A stretch of DNA of 64,000 nucleotides from Cytidiella melzeri (Eukaryota; Basidiomycota; Agaricomycetes; Polyporales; Irpicaceae): contig JABYQR010000122.1 of the NCBI GenBank assembly GCA_022592445.1, positions 1 through 64,000 on the forward strand. Direction: 5' to 3'. Positions within the stretch are counted from its first letter, which is position 1, and each line of letters opens with the position of its first letter. A model generated the notes under the pieces. The model had not been told where the DNA came from. It saw only the letters and a list, made by a program, of their open reading frames with translations, and searched no databases. A program made the position numbers and the translations under genes. Below are positions 1 to 10,801 of this stretch, one piece after another.

Positions 1-780
1 ATGGGTTTCTAGTCCTGTTGTCTAGCTCTTATAACCAGCTGTCTGACACCAGACTCCACTATCGCCTGTGGGGAGGCACACTTTCATCATGTTGGCATAA
101 TGCCAACCCCTGCTCTGATCAGCTCTAGGAGCGTCGGGCGAGAGGGTGATTCAAGTTGTGCACATCAAGGCAAAGCCTAGACATGACTACCACTTAAAGC
201 CTATGGTCCGGCTACCTCTATTTCTAGAGGATTTGTAGAGGGGCCCACGCACAGGCACAAGACCTAGAAGAAAGGGGAAAGAAACCTCCAGCACGTCCAA
301 AGACGTGAGGGAGTAGGGGCAGTCTTATCCAAATGTAACAGTAAGGTTACTACTCACCAGGTAAGTTGATAAACTGAGGGGAGTTGATGGAGATAAAGAG
401 TAAGAGATGTGGTGAGCGAAGTACTGTGAGGTACTGAGTAGTCCTAGTTCAACAGAGTGGATAAGACTGAGGGGATATGCCCTCAGGAGTGCCTCTATAT
501 ATACATGAAGGGGAGGACCCCAGGTACTACCCTAAGACCCCTAATACCTACATGAGTAAGCGAAGTAATCTACCTTACTAAACATGCCCTATGCCCTAGT
601 GGTGCCACTTCAATAATCAACCAATAGCAATTGTCCCCATGACCTGACCCCATGACCCAGCTCCAAGGCTAGACTTTTCCAGAAGGTTCTAAGAACTATG
701 ACATCATCTAATGGAATGTTCTATACTATGACATCATAGTTCCAGCATGTTCCACAATGTTCCAGAGAGTTCTATCATGT
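1..780. repeat. Possible diverged LTR-like sequence
   Basis: No gene is visible. The stretch has LTR-like features: a TATATATA motif near 494-501 followed by a segment resembling the TATA region of LTR-C (3561-4047). The words 'atgttccag' and 'tcatgtgac' near 736-785 recur at about 3909-3945 in LTR-C. No clear TG...CA ends or target duplication can be defined, so an old, diverged LTR related to LTR-C is an inference. It could be the decayed 3' LTR of the gag-only element at 1671-4047. Confidence 0.3.
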
Positions 781-1670
781 GACTCGCTTGATAACTGCTC
801 CTATTGCAACACTCAGAGCGACAACCCAATTCCCCTACGTTCAGGACCTTTCGTCCCGCTCGACTGCGATCGCCCACGCGCGCCGCACCCAGATTGCTGG
901 CTGTCTCCATACTTTGAAGGCGAGTGTCACGAGTGCGAACTAGTGCAGTTCAATCTTACCAGCTCTACCAACGTCGTCGTTGGCCACACATTCGCCTGTA
1001 ATACGCATCGCCACTCGGGAGGTGTTGTTCTACACTACCGCCCCCGCGCGCAGTCTGTCGAGTCCAATTGACTGCGATCTCACATAGCCTTCCGCTGCGA
1101 CTCGCGCGCCATTAGCTTATCTTTCTCTTACATTTCCTTTCGGCTTCGTTATACTGCGTTTGCTTTTTAACTGCGTTATTTTACTGCGTTACTGCGTTGC
1201 GTTTCACCTTCACTGCGTCGAGCTTACTGCGTTCACTTTCACTGCGCCCGCATTTTACAGCGACTACTTCATCTTCACCAGCGACCGCGTTTTGTGTTCG
1301 AGATTCATATTGCGCCTGCGTTTTCCATCCGTGTCTCTCCGCGCGCCGTCTTACTACAAGTCGCGACGTCTCCTGCGCGTTCTCTTTGAGCCGCGCTATA
1401 ACTCTTTCGCGTTCACCGCGCCGACTTGCCCTTTTACCCGCAATACGCGTGGTAGTTGCCCGTCTAGCTCCCCTCATATAAACTTTATCACAAAAACCTT
1501 GTCGCTCTTTTAGCACAGGTAAAACTAGGACTCTAAGACCACCTCGCACACTTTAACACTTCCGCGCCTCCACACCTTTACACTTCTATTGCCACTTCGT
1601 GGTTGGTTGTGTTGTCTTTAAGGTTGTTCTTAGTTTGAAGCGTGACTTAGTGTCTCAGCGCATCAGCGCA
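781..1670. other. Non-coding stretch with ACTGCGTT-rich segment
   Basis: The open frames here are short and look like no known protein. From about 1150 to 1300 the word ACTGCGTT or close variants recurs in a T/C-rich context. The same vocabulary appears at about 19860-20040, which suggests a dispersed degenerate repeat. I see nothing else. Confidence 0.4.
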
Positions 1671-2734
1671 TCAATTGATAGGCACTGAGAATAAGCGCCG
1701 GAATAGGCGCCTGATAAGCGCTGGATAAGCGCTGGATAAGCGCCTAAATAGACGCCGGATAAGCGCTGGATAAGCGCTTGACAAGCACTTAAATATTCCC
1801 AATAATACCGTTGCCTGGTAAGGCAAGTCTTGTAGAAACATTGAAAATCTGTGACAGTCCTTATCGCTTAACCCATTAATGCGTCCCACGTAGGATTGGA
1901 AATCGGTGACGTAAGTACCTACGTCACGCGCATTCTTCTCCTTTTTCTCTGCTCCACAGAGCTTTTCCAACTCGCAGATAGCAGTATCTTCGGGCGTTGC
2001 ATCGCTGAAGTACTTCTTGAGCTCAGTCTTAAGCTTGGCCCATGTATCGAGGTTGGCCGGCAAATCACCATTGTGGTCAGCCATATGATCCGTGACCGGT
2101 ATTGCCCATTGGGCAGCCTTCTCTGACAACCGGTAGATTGCTGTCAGGACCTTGGTTTTTTCATCTGTGATACTGGCGGTCACCCAGTAACCTCGCATTG
2201 TGACAGGAATCGCTCTAAGTCGCGGCCATGTTCGCCCTTGTATCTATCAGGCTTGGAGTCGTTATTGTTGACCGTGACTTGCGGTCTCGGCATTGCTTGC
2301 GCAACTGCAGCTACAATAGCTGCAATCAGAGCGGGATCTACTGCGGGTGTTGCCATTATGACGGGTATGGGATTGGTGGTGGCAACTGTAGGTAATTCGG
2401 ATGTTACCGGTGAGATTTCCGGTATGGGTTCGGGGATAGGAATGGCAGTGGTGATTTCAGGTAAGACCGGTGTGACGGTACTGGTATCAAGTCCTGGTTC
2501 TCCCGGAACTTCGACAATCAACGGGATTTGATTGTTATCGCAGGGTACGTAACCAGAGTATTGTTGTCCTTTTCTAAAATGACGGGATACTACAAACTTT
2601 TGATTTTGATTTGGACACGGCTGTTGTTTGCAGACTTCGATGTACACGTGGTCTTCTTCGTTATCGTGACAATCCTGAATATTGTCAGGATCGACGACGT
2701 GGAATAGATTATTGCACTCAATGATGACTATCTA
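1671..2734 (-). pseudogene. Ty3/gypsy gag remnant of element 1
   Basis: This is the structural (capsid-like) protein region of a Ty3/gypsy element. The frame opens directly after the ORF0 stop, in the same frame as ORF0 and with no ATG. It begins with a Cys/His-containing segment ending in QPCPN, then a Pro/Thr-rich linker. A frameshift near 2190 follows, then a retrotransposon gag core with alternating helices (AAQWA, LKKYFSD, DFQSYVGRI). The core runs into the 11-bp minisatellite and stops at 1671. No zinc knuckle and no pol follow, so the element lost everything downstream of the capsid. The Cys/His-QPCP segment matches the gag starts of elements 2 and 3. Non-functional. Confidence 0.75.
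1688..1790. repeat. 11-bp minisatellite (GGATAAGCGCT)
   Basis: Tandem or near-tandem copies of ggataagcgct and variants (gataggcgcct, aataagcgccg) fill this stretch. They lie inside the 3' end of the gag frame of element 1, where they translate as a repeated SAYPALIRRLFRRL-like tail that is not part of a gag fold. The core AAGCGCT and GGCGCTTA also occurs at the LTR-A end (about 21580-21600). Confidence 0.75.
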
Positions 2735-3465
2735 TTACAAGGGAAGTTTTTCGAAATATCCTTCGTCTGCTACAAATGCAACTCTACTCGTAACTTCTGT
2801 CAACCTCTTGCGTAATTGCGTGAAGTTGATCTTCCCTACTGACTGCAAGCCCCAGTTCAGTGCTTTGAGCTGGGCAGGCGTGCGCGTGGAGAGTACTTCC
2901 TCCGTGTGCTTGATGAGGTGCAGAAGTTTATCGTTGAGGAGTAATATTGCCTGGGTCTGCGAATTGTCCCGGTCACGGGTGAGTTCGATCAGAATCTTGA
3001 GGCGTCTGGTAGTGGCCTCGATCTTCAGCTTGAGGATGCCGACTTGATCCTTGATGGAAAACTTGTGGAAATCAAGTGTCACAGGTTTCTGTGCGTCTGG
3101 ACGAGGTGGCGGGGGTGCCTGGGAGACGCGATCCTTGACAGACGGTTTCTCAATTCGCTCTGCGAGGGTTTGCGCGTGTTCTGTGCGTGCACGTTCCTTG
3201 ATGGACTCGTTGTCACGAGCAAACTTTTCGTGGTCGAAGGCAGGAAGCCTGGTGCCCAGGGGATGGTAGTGAGGGCGGCGTGAGACGTAGGAGACAATGG
3301 CTTCAAGGTCCTTTCCTGTGTAGAGACGAGGACGTCCTTGCTCGCGTAGTTCTCGACGAGCCTCAAAGAAGGACTCGGGTACGCGGCGACGAATGTGTAC
3401 GTCCTTGGGCACTACAACCACAAAATGAGATGTAAGATCAAAGGTTTGGGCCAATACAACGTACT
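2735..3465 (-). CDS. ORF0 of gypsy element 1, unrecognised protein
   Basis: I do not recognise this protein. It is conserved with ORF0 of elements 2 and 3. It starts MPKD, has a first block (VPESFFEARR... YTGKDLEAIVSYV), a charged helical middle, a block around LDFHKFSIKDQVGI, a likely coiled coil, and a C-terminal block around LNWGLQSVGKINF. About 225 residues. The ATG is not contiguous: a GT-AG intron at 3412-3464 separates A (3465) from TG (3411-3410). The frame is intact from there to the stop at 2735, while gag behind it is broken. It lies between the 5' LTR leader and gag, so it would be the first protein made from spliced element RNA. Predicted soluble, basic and helical; function unknown. 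Confidence 0.7.
3412..3464 (-). other. 53-bp intron splitting the ORF0 start codon (element 1)
   Basis: Reading the minus strand, ...TTTACCA is followed by GTACGT...GGTTGTAG and then TGCCCAAGG. Removing GT...AG gives ATGCCCAAGG, the MPK start of ORF0. Without splicing the codon is GTG. Size and splice sites resemble those of the host introns in this window. Inferred from sequence; no transcript evidence is available to me. Confidence 0.65.
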
Positions 3466-3547
3466 GGTAAACCGGGGGGACTAAACTTTTATAAACTTTT
3501 GGGGAAAGGGAAGTGTGCGGTTGCGCGACGTCCAGGCGAGCGTACGG

Positions 3548-3560
3548 AGATTCTACCTAA
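3548..3560 (-). promoter_or_regulatory. Primer-binding site of element 1, self-priming type
   Basis: It lies immediately inside the 5' LTR and reads TTAGGTAGAATCT on the element strand. It does not start with TGG, as a tRNA-primed site would. Eleven bases are the exact complement of LTR bases at 3779-3789, which lie 28 bp after the TATA box, where the transcript should begin. This fits Tf1-like self-priming. Confidence 0.6.
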
Positions 3561-4047
3561 TGTCAAGAACACAACCAAACTCTATGAAGAGCGAGGAAGT
3601 GACGACAGGGAGGGGAGGAACAACGAGCGAACTCGCGTGGACAATGACGACAGGGGTAATGATGATGAGGAAAGGGGGAGAGACAACGACAAGGGAACAG
3701 CTGATAGTGAGCTAAAGACCAGGATATATTAGCACATTGATGAGACTAGTACAAGGTGAACGTCACCTAAAGACCAGGAGGTAGAATCTGAGGTCTTTAG
3801 GGAGCTACAGGGTGGGTTTATATACATCTCAGACAAGGACCCCTGGTACCGGGTCTGTACTCCTAACACTGCCGTGGGAACGTATGGTGTGCTATGGTGC
3901 GATGTTTTACAATGTTCCAGCACCTTCTATGATCATGTGACCAGTCTGTCACATGTACTTGATCACATGCAGGAACCATGTGCCATCGATAAGATAAGAT
4001 AAGAAAATGAAAGGAAAAGAAAGGAAAAAGCGTGCATGTTCGTGACA
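3561..4047 (-). repeat. 5' LTR of element 1 (LTR-C)
   Basis: The element-strand sequence begins TGTCACGAAC and ends TTCTTGACA, so it has TG...CA ends, 487 bp. A TATATAAA box lies at 3817-3824 and the self-primer match at 3779-3789. It is followed by the shared TTAGGT leader. The outer side abuts an LTR-B fragment at 4048, so no target duplication can be read. Confidence 0.7.
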
Positions 4048-4456
4048 AATAGCTATTGTCTAGACCTTGCCAAGAACTCTACTCGTGAGAGAATCTATCT
4101 AAAAGGAGACCAACTATTGTATTCCATTCCCACACCTGTGAGAACATCCTTCCATAAAGAGAACAATAGGGAAAGAACAAAATTAGCCCATGTGAATGGT
4201 ATCTATGTCGTCAAACCCTAGCTATGGGCTGAGCCATGTGTTTGTAGCCATGTGGTCTTACTTAAGCTAAGTCACATGCCAGTGTGACGTATTAGCAAGT
4301 AACGTGACCGTGTGGAGCGTCTAAGCCACGTGATACGGGCGCTTAATAGACGTGCAAGGGGTTTGTGCAAAGAGGATTGCAACTGGGTTGTAGCCTGGAG
4401 TTTTACAGATAAAAACAAGAGGTAAATTGCGAAAAATAAGGGCTAGTCGGGCCATA
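4048..4456 (-). repeat. LTR-B fragment B1
   Basis: It is near-identical to bases 6440-6845 of the LTR-B copy of element 2 but lacks both ends: it misses the first bases (TGTCGTGGAT) and the whole R/U5 part. It contains the palindromic word ATAGCTATTG and the CACGTGATAC segment typical of the family. It abuts LTR-C on one side and a copia integrase on the other. Confidence 0.8.
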
Positions 4457-6095
4457 CGAAAATGCAGTATGCAGGTTTACGTGTATGAAGTTCATGATAG
4501 TTTGGTGTACACGTTCAGCAACTCCATTTTGCTGAGGAGTATCGTGTACAGTAAGACGTAGTATAGTTCCTTGAGTTTTTAGGTAGGTAGTCATGGCTTT
4601 ACTTGTAAAGACACCATCGTTGTCAGCTTGAAGTATCTTGACGCAAATACCGTATTGCGTTAGTAGTTCAGTAGAAAAAATGACCCATTGAGTATATGCA
4701 TCATCTTTAGTGACTAATGGTGCAAGTAATAACCATCGGGTAGCGTCGTCGACAATGGTCAACCAGTATACGTATTTACCAATAATTGACGCAGTGGGTA
4801 GAGGCCCAAAGATGTCAACATGGAAGTGTTCACCAAAAGCTTCAGCTAACAATGAAGAGCGTAGTTTAGGTACTGTATTGCGATGCATATTGTTTAGTAT
4901 ACAATCCTCGCATGGAGTTTCAGTACGGTCAGTTATATGATCAGTAATGATCGACGACGTATCAAGTAGTTTCTTGATCATGAAGTAACTCAAATGACCA
5001 AGTTTCTTATGTAGTTCAAGTAAAGTAATGCCAGTTCTATGCACGCTTGCTAAAGAAGTCACTCGAGTTGATGATAGCGTGTATAAATTGTTTGATTTTC
5101 TAACTACAGCCACATAAGTGGAGTTTGAGTTGTATATAGTACAAAGATTGTGATAGAAAGTAAAACAATAATCAGAGTCCAGTTTACCAACACTGAGTAA
5201 AGTAAAAGGTAAAGTTAAGTTGAAGTATACATTCTTTAGGGCCTGATTGGCTGCGCATTATGTAGTCGCATTATGGAATAATCCCCCGCCAAATGAAATA
5301 ATCCAGCGCTTAATTCGACTTATTTCCACAGCAACTTATTTCCTTATTGGCGGGGGATTATTTATAAGTCGACTACATAATGCGGCGCCGATCAGGCCCT
5401 TAGCAAAAGTTCGGTATGCTTACCGTCTTCCTATTCCACTTCAAGTACCATGTTGCTGGCTAACTTCAGAGTGAGTTGTTCTGAGTTGGCAACAGTAAGT
5501 AATATAGTTGGTACAGAGTGAACGTTGAAAAGTAAATCACGATACGGTGTACAATGTATAGTAGCACTGGTATCAAGAATATGAACGGACTCGTCCGTTG
5601 ACGCAGTCGCGTATAGTGGTAGTAGAGTGGAAGAGGAAGTAGTTGAAGTACCTACATGCATGACCACGTCCGACTCAGAGAGAGCTGAGACCCATGCGCT
5701 CTGGTTGAGAAGAGCACCTTTGGCACCACCCGTCGTGTAGTCGACGGTGACTTGCGAGTACTTGTTAAAAGACATGTACTCGGTCTCTTCGTCCGACGCG
5801 TAAGGGTCGACGACCTTAGTGGTAGCGGCCAAAGGCACACAAGTAGTAGTGGTTGACAGACCAGCAACGGCCAGAGTGGCAACGGCAGGGACGGCAACGG
5901 CGGCTTTGGCAGTCTTCTCCTTGGCTGCAGCGGCAATTGTCTTCCTAGTGAAGCCCTTCTTCTTCATCGCCTCTTTGGACTTCTTTGTCCAGGGCTGTGG
6001 GCAGGTGGGCGTGGTGTGGCTAGTCTCGTTGCAGTTGTAACACTTCATCTTTGAAGTGTCACAAACGGACTTCTCCTTGGAGTAAGGAGCGGCAG
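4457..6095 (-). pseudogene. Ty1/copia gag-pol fragment (gag knuckle, protease, integrase)
   Basis: Part of a copia polyprotein on the minus strand. A CCHC zinc knuckle (CYNCNETSHTTPTC) lies near 6045-6005. A protease-like site (LDTSATIH; copia proteases have D-S/T-G/S) is near 5580. Then come the pre-integrase box (LLSVGKL), the HHCC-type segment (HKKLGHL ... CEDC) and the integrase core with D (VDIFGP), D (ADNDG) and E (NGVAERVHQT). The frame holds an in-frame TAG at 5431 and is interrupted by a MITE at 5239-5399; removing the MITE with one TSD restores the frame. RT and RNase H are missing, cut off at the LTR-B fragment. At 6095 the frame runs straight into the 3' LTR of element 2, which inserted here. 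Confidence 0.9.
5239..5399. mobile_element. Tourist-like MITE (PIF/Harbinger type)
   Basis: A 161-bp non-coding element with terminal inverted repeats of about 50 bp starting GGGCCTGATYGGC and including the arm ATAATCCCCCGCCA. It is flanked by the 3-bp direct repeat TTA (5236-5238 and 5400-5402). TTA duplications and GGGCCTG-like ends are typical of PIF/Harbinger MITEs. It sits inside the copia polyprotein frame. Confidence 0.85.
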
Positions 6096-6853
6096 TGTCA
6101 CGGAGACGAAGCTCGACGCAACTAAAAGGGACACGAAGTGGAAAACGACGAGGAGGTGGTGGCAGGCGTAGAGCACAATGCTTTCACCAGCTATCAGACT
6201 TTGTTCAAGTTGCTAGCCCAGTAAAGACCAAGTTAGTATTGTGTCTACCAGCTATGTAGTACAGAGGGGGTTTGCTTACCTAGCCCAGTAAAGACTAAGA
6301 GGCCGAGATGAGGGGCTAGGAGCGTACATGCAGCAGTATATATAGACTTCAGGAACCTGCGCACAGACCATGTTGAGGGCAGGCTTTGCAAGAAGCTGTG
6401 TGGTTGAAGAACAAAAGAACTACCTAAAGGAGAATAATAGCTATTGTATAGACTCTGCCAAGAACTCTACTCGCGAGAGAATCTATCTAAAATGAGACCA
6501 ACTATTGTATTCCATTCCCATACCTGTGAGAACATCCTTCCATAAAGAGAACAATAAGGAAAGAACAAAAGGAGTCCATGTGAACGGTATCTATGACGTC
6601 AAACCCTAGCTATGGGCTGAGCCATGTGATTGTAGCCATGTGGTCTTACTTAAGCTAAGTCACATGCCAGTGTGACATAGTAGCAAGTAATGTGACCGTG
6701 TGGAGCGTCTAAGCCACGTGATACGGGCGCTTAATAGACGTGTGCAGAGAGTTTATGCAGAGGAGGTTGCAACTGAGCTGCAGCCCGGAGTTTTACAGAT
6801 AAAAACAAGAGGTAAATTGCGAAAATTAAGGGCTAGTCGGGCCATCCACGACA
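6096..6853 (-). repeat. 3' LTR of gypsy element 2 (LTR-B)
   Basis: 758 bp. On the element strand it begins TGTCGTGGATGG and ends GTGACA. TATATATA lies at 6337-6344 and the self-primer region at 6300-6309, 28 bp after it. Its last 140 bp (6096-6235) match the truncated 5' LTR at 13908-14047 with only two differences. Other LTR-B copies are at 4048, 32941, 56298 and 57722. Confidence 0.9.
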
Positions 6854-6873
6854 TTACCCCCCTCCTAAAATTG
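6854..6873 (-). other. Polypurine tract of element 2
   Basis: On the element strand the sequence AATTTTAGGAGGGGGGTAA lies directly before the 3' LTR. The same tract stands before the 3' LTR of element 3 at 21658-21678. It is the expected plus-strand DNA primer site. Confidence 0.85.
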
Positions 6874-7033
6874 AGCATCCTTGGGAAGCATCACTGTGCT
6901 GTGGTGATAGAGGTCTTCTACCCGTCTACAGCGATTCAGCAGAATTGCCCCGATTGTCTAGTCAGAAGGATGCTAGGAAGTTTCTCCCCTTCAGGTGTCG
7001 TTGACTCAACATTACCCGTCAGTGTGATGTTCT

Positions 7034-10000
7034 TCAGATATCCAGACCGATGTGTTTGCCTTCATCCCAGCCAAGATCGTATGTAGATGGATAAATCGTG
7101 CAAAGGAAAGCGGGGTCGGTCTGGGTATTGAATTCCCGAAAGTGCAAGCGAAGATCCGCGAAGAGTGAAGCTTTGATGACCCGGGGCGCTCCGGGGTTTG
7201 CTTTGTAGAAGTCGTCAATTGCTTCTTGACTATTCTCGAGGTTTTCAACCGGTTCCCAGCTATTGTGTCCGTCTGAATACCCTTCCCATTTGACAAGGAA
7301 TTGCAATTTCTTCCAACGTCCGTGTAGCCTACTGTCTAGCACCTTTTCGACGACGTACTGTTCTTCTCCTTCTATGACGATAGGATCAGGAGGTGGAGGT
7401 ACGTCTTTGCCGTTGTCGTGCCAGGGACTTAGACGGTTGATATGGAAGACAGGGTGGATTCGGAGATAGCTGGGTAGCTCGAGTTTGTGGTCAAGATCGC
7501 CAATGCGTTTGATGATTTTGTACGTGCCGAGTTGTCGAGGACCGAGTTTAGGGGTAACCTGGTGGATCTGAACGTTCTTAGCGTTCAGCCAGACCATGTC
7601 GCCCACCTGGAAGACGCGTGGAGAGCGCTTCTCAGACTCGTAGAGTTGCTTCATCTTTTCTTTGCTTAGACGAAGAGCTGCTTCGGTCTCTTTGCATACT
7701 CGAGCCATGTTGTCAAGGCGCTCATCGAGTGATGGGATATTGCTTCGCTTGCCGACTGGTATGGTGAAGTCGGGGCGATATCCGTAGATGACCTCAAACG
7801 GTGTTTGTGAATTACCTGCATGTACTCGCGAGTTGAGTGCAAACTCAGCCGCCGGCAGATGATCGACCCAGTCGTCTTGTCGTTGCTGACAGAATAGACG
7901 CAGATACTGTTCGATATCCTGGTTTTTGTGTTCGACTTTGCCATTTCCTTGCGGATGATAGGTGGTCGTAAAACCAGTCTCTATGCCTAGGCGGTGATAG
8001 AGCGCACGCATGAAGCGCGCTGCAAACTGGGGTCCTCGGTCAGAGAACACCTTCTTGGGAATGCCGTGAAGTTGGAATACTTCTTGGTAATGTAGATCGG
8101 CAATCCCCTCAGCATTAACCTTAGTGGTGGTAGGGATGATGTGCGTTTGATCGGAGTAATGGTCGACGTAGACCGCGATCGAATCAAATCCCTTAGAAGG
8201 TGGTAGCTGAGTGATGAGATCTACTTTGACGTGTTCCCAAGGTCCGGCCGGAGTTTCCTGAGGCTGTAGTACTGCTTTAGGGTGCGGAGCTGACTTATAG
8301 CGTTGACAGCGATCGCAGCCTAGTACGTAAGTCTCTACAAAGGCATTCATCTTTGGCCACCAATAGTGTTGTGAGACTAGCTCTATGGTGCCGTGTTTGC
8401 CCGGATGACCAGCTGCGGGTGTGTCATGGCAAGATTTGACAATTTTGTGACGTAGCTCTTTGTTGTTAGGGATATAGAGTTTTCCCTTGTAGTAGATGAG
8501 TCCGTCACTCTCTTCCCATTCGAGTAAACCGCCGACAAGTTTGCGCGGACCCTTCTTTCGAAGGGTAGCAAGAGCTTGTGCGACTTCTGCTTCTCGTCCC
8601 GTGCATTCTCGGATCTTTGATTCGAGCGGAGAAGCAGTGGCAAGTGCACTGGTAGCGAGGATGCGGAAATGTTCCGGTTTCAGTACCACCTGATCCTTGT
8701 TGTCTTCTTCGTCCGTGACAGCGTGTGAGTGAAGACGAGAGAGGGGATCAGCGTGTATCATGGTACTACCAGGCTTGTGTACCAACACGAAGTCGAAGTC
8801 AGCCAATAGTAATGACCAACGTGCTTGACGTCGAGTGAGGTGTTGTGCAGTCTTCCAGTACTGCAGGTTTGCGTGATCTGTCCAGATCTCAAACGGTTCC
8901 TTGAGCCCTTCAAGGTAGTGGCGCCAATCTTTGAGAGCTTCGGTGATGGCTAACATCTCCCGATCAAAGATTTCGTAGTTACGTTCTGCTTCAGTCATAG
9001 ATGCAGACCTGTAGGCGATAGGGTGGTAGAATCCATCTTCCTTCGATTTCTGGGAGATGATTCCACCGGTCGCATAGCCCGAGGCATCGACTTCTAGACG
9101 TGTAGGGAGTTCAGGGTCCCAGACTGCCAAGATAGGCTTAGTGGTAAAGGCCTTGGCAGTCTCTTGTGCTGGACCCCAGACGAACGGTACATCCTTCTTA
9201 GTAAGGTTGTGTAGGGGCTGCGTGTGCTTTGAGAAGTCTTGGATGAAGCATCGGTAGAAGTTGGCAAACCCTATGAACCCTCTAACTTCTTTGAGGTTCT
9301 TGGGTGTGGGCCATGTAGAAACTGCTTGGACTTTGACAGGGTCCATAGCTACTTTGCCGGTGCAAATGATCAATCCAAGGTACTCGATCTCAGATTTCTC
9401 AAACTCGCACTTTTCCGGACGAAGATACAGATCATGTTGCTGAAGTCGCTCGAGGACTTCATGAACAACCTTGCGGTGCTCCGTCAGGTTGTTGCTTCAG
9501 ATCAAGATGTCATCTAGATTGACAGCCACCTTGCCCTCGGCGACGAGGTCGGCGAAGATGTTGTCCATCAGAGCTTGGAAGGTAGCGGGTGAGTTCGTGA
9601 GACCGAAGAACATGACTTTAGGCTCGAAAAGTCCTCGGTTGGTAACGAAAGCCGCTTTGTACTCATCTCCTTCTTTGATGCGGACATTGTGATATCCCCA
9701 ACGAACATCGAATCTGGTGAAGATCTTTGCACCCTTGAGCTTGTTGATGATGTCGGTGGCAAGCGGTAGAGGGTAGCGGTTCTTCACAGTGATGTCGTTG
9801 AGTTTACGATAGTCCTGAATAAGTCGGAGTTTGTTATCCTTCTTTTTGATGAAGAAGACTGGAGAAGCCATTGGAGACTTAGAAGGCGTGATGTAACCTT
9901 TCGCTAGGTTCTCCTGAATGAACTTGTCAAGCTCGGCTTGTTTGTTCAGGGGCATAGGATAAACTTTCGATTTGATGGTCTCAGGAGCGTCTGGTTTGAG

Positions 10001-10801
10001 ATCAATCGAATGGTCCCAGGGCTGATGCTGGGGTAGCCAATTAGACTCTTCCTCAGAGCATACATTAGCGTGTCTGTGGTACTCTGATGGAACGATGTCT
10101 TCGAAGGAGCGCTGGGCTTTAGCTTCGTTTGCTTCGGCAGCAAGCTTAGTAGAGTAGGTAAAGCCGGCCATACACCACATTTCGTCAGTGGTGTCTTGGA
10201 TAATACCGGCTTTCACCCACTGTCTACGTTCTTTGTGGTTACCGTCAACTTTCTGGAAAGGTTCATCAGGAGATTCTTCCGAGCCGCTCGGAACAGTCAT
10301 TTCTCCTTTTTCCCAGTTAACGGTAGGGTTTACGCGCTTGAGCCATGGTAGCCCAAGAATGACGTCTTCTGGACCTAAGTCCGTGACAAGAAACTCTGCC
10401 TTTTCCGTGTGGTCTCCGACTGTGAGTGTAAGGCGAACGAAGTGCGTTAATCCGCCAGCTTTATTCTTAGTTCCATTGATATTATGCAATGAGATGACCC
10501 TTTCGAGCGGGTGCTCAATAATCTTATGCTTCTTGATGAATTGGTGACTGATGAATAAAGCCGTAGCTCCTGAATCGATCATAGCAGGAACACAAATGCT
10601 TCTATTCAGACCTTTAACTAGTACATGTACACGGAAATGTGATGATAACCAATCTAGCGACGATATAGTACATGAGGAGATAGTAGACGAGGGGCAGGGG
10701 ATAGACTTTGTACACGAAGACGACGAGGCAGAAGACGAGAGGAATGAGGACGGCGTATCAGAAGGACTCGCAGCTGCGGCTGTGTCACGAGTCCGTTTCA
10801 A
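7034..10801 (-). pseudogene. Ty3/gypsy chromovirus pol of element 2
   Basis: Polyprotein with, in order: aspartic protease (IDSGATALF, near 10580), reverse transcriptase (from about 10000), RNase H (LEVDASGYATGG), integrase with HHCC zinc finger (HPGKH ... CDRCQR) and DDE core (VDLI, SDRGPQF, E in NGKVEHKN), a GPY-like region (KLGPRQLGTYKI) and a C-terminal chromodomain (VLDSRLHGR ... FLVKWEGYSDGHNSWEP). Chromodomains of this class bind methylated histone H3K9 and steer integration. Two defects are visible: the catalytic YLDD box reads NLDD, and it is followed by an in-frame TGA at 9497-9499. Both lie in the RT active site, so the copy cannot make active RT. Otherwise the frame is open over 3.7 kb. 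Entry is by a -1 step from gag near 10800. Confidence 0.95.

Noticed and set aside
757..1071. 104-residue open frame
   Set aside because: No recognisable motif, lies in LTR-like and low-complexity flank; likely chance.
2682..3283. Plus-strand frames over ORF0
   Set aside because: Antisense shadows of the conserved minus-strand ORF0.
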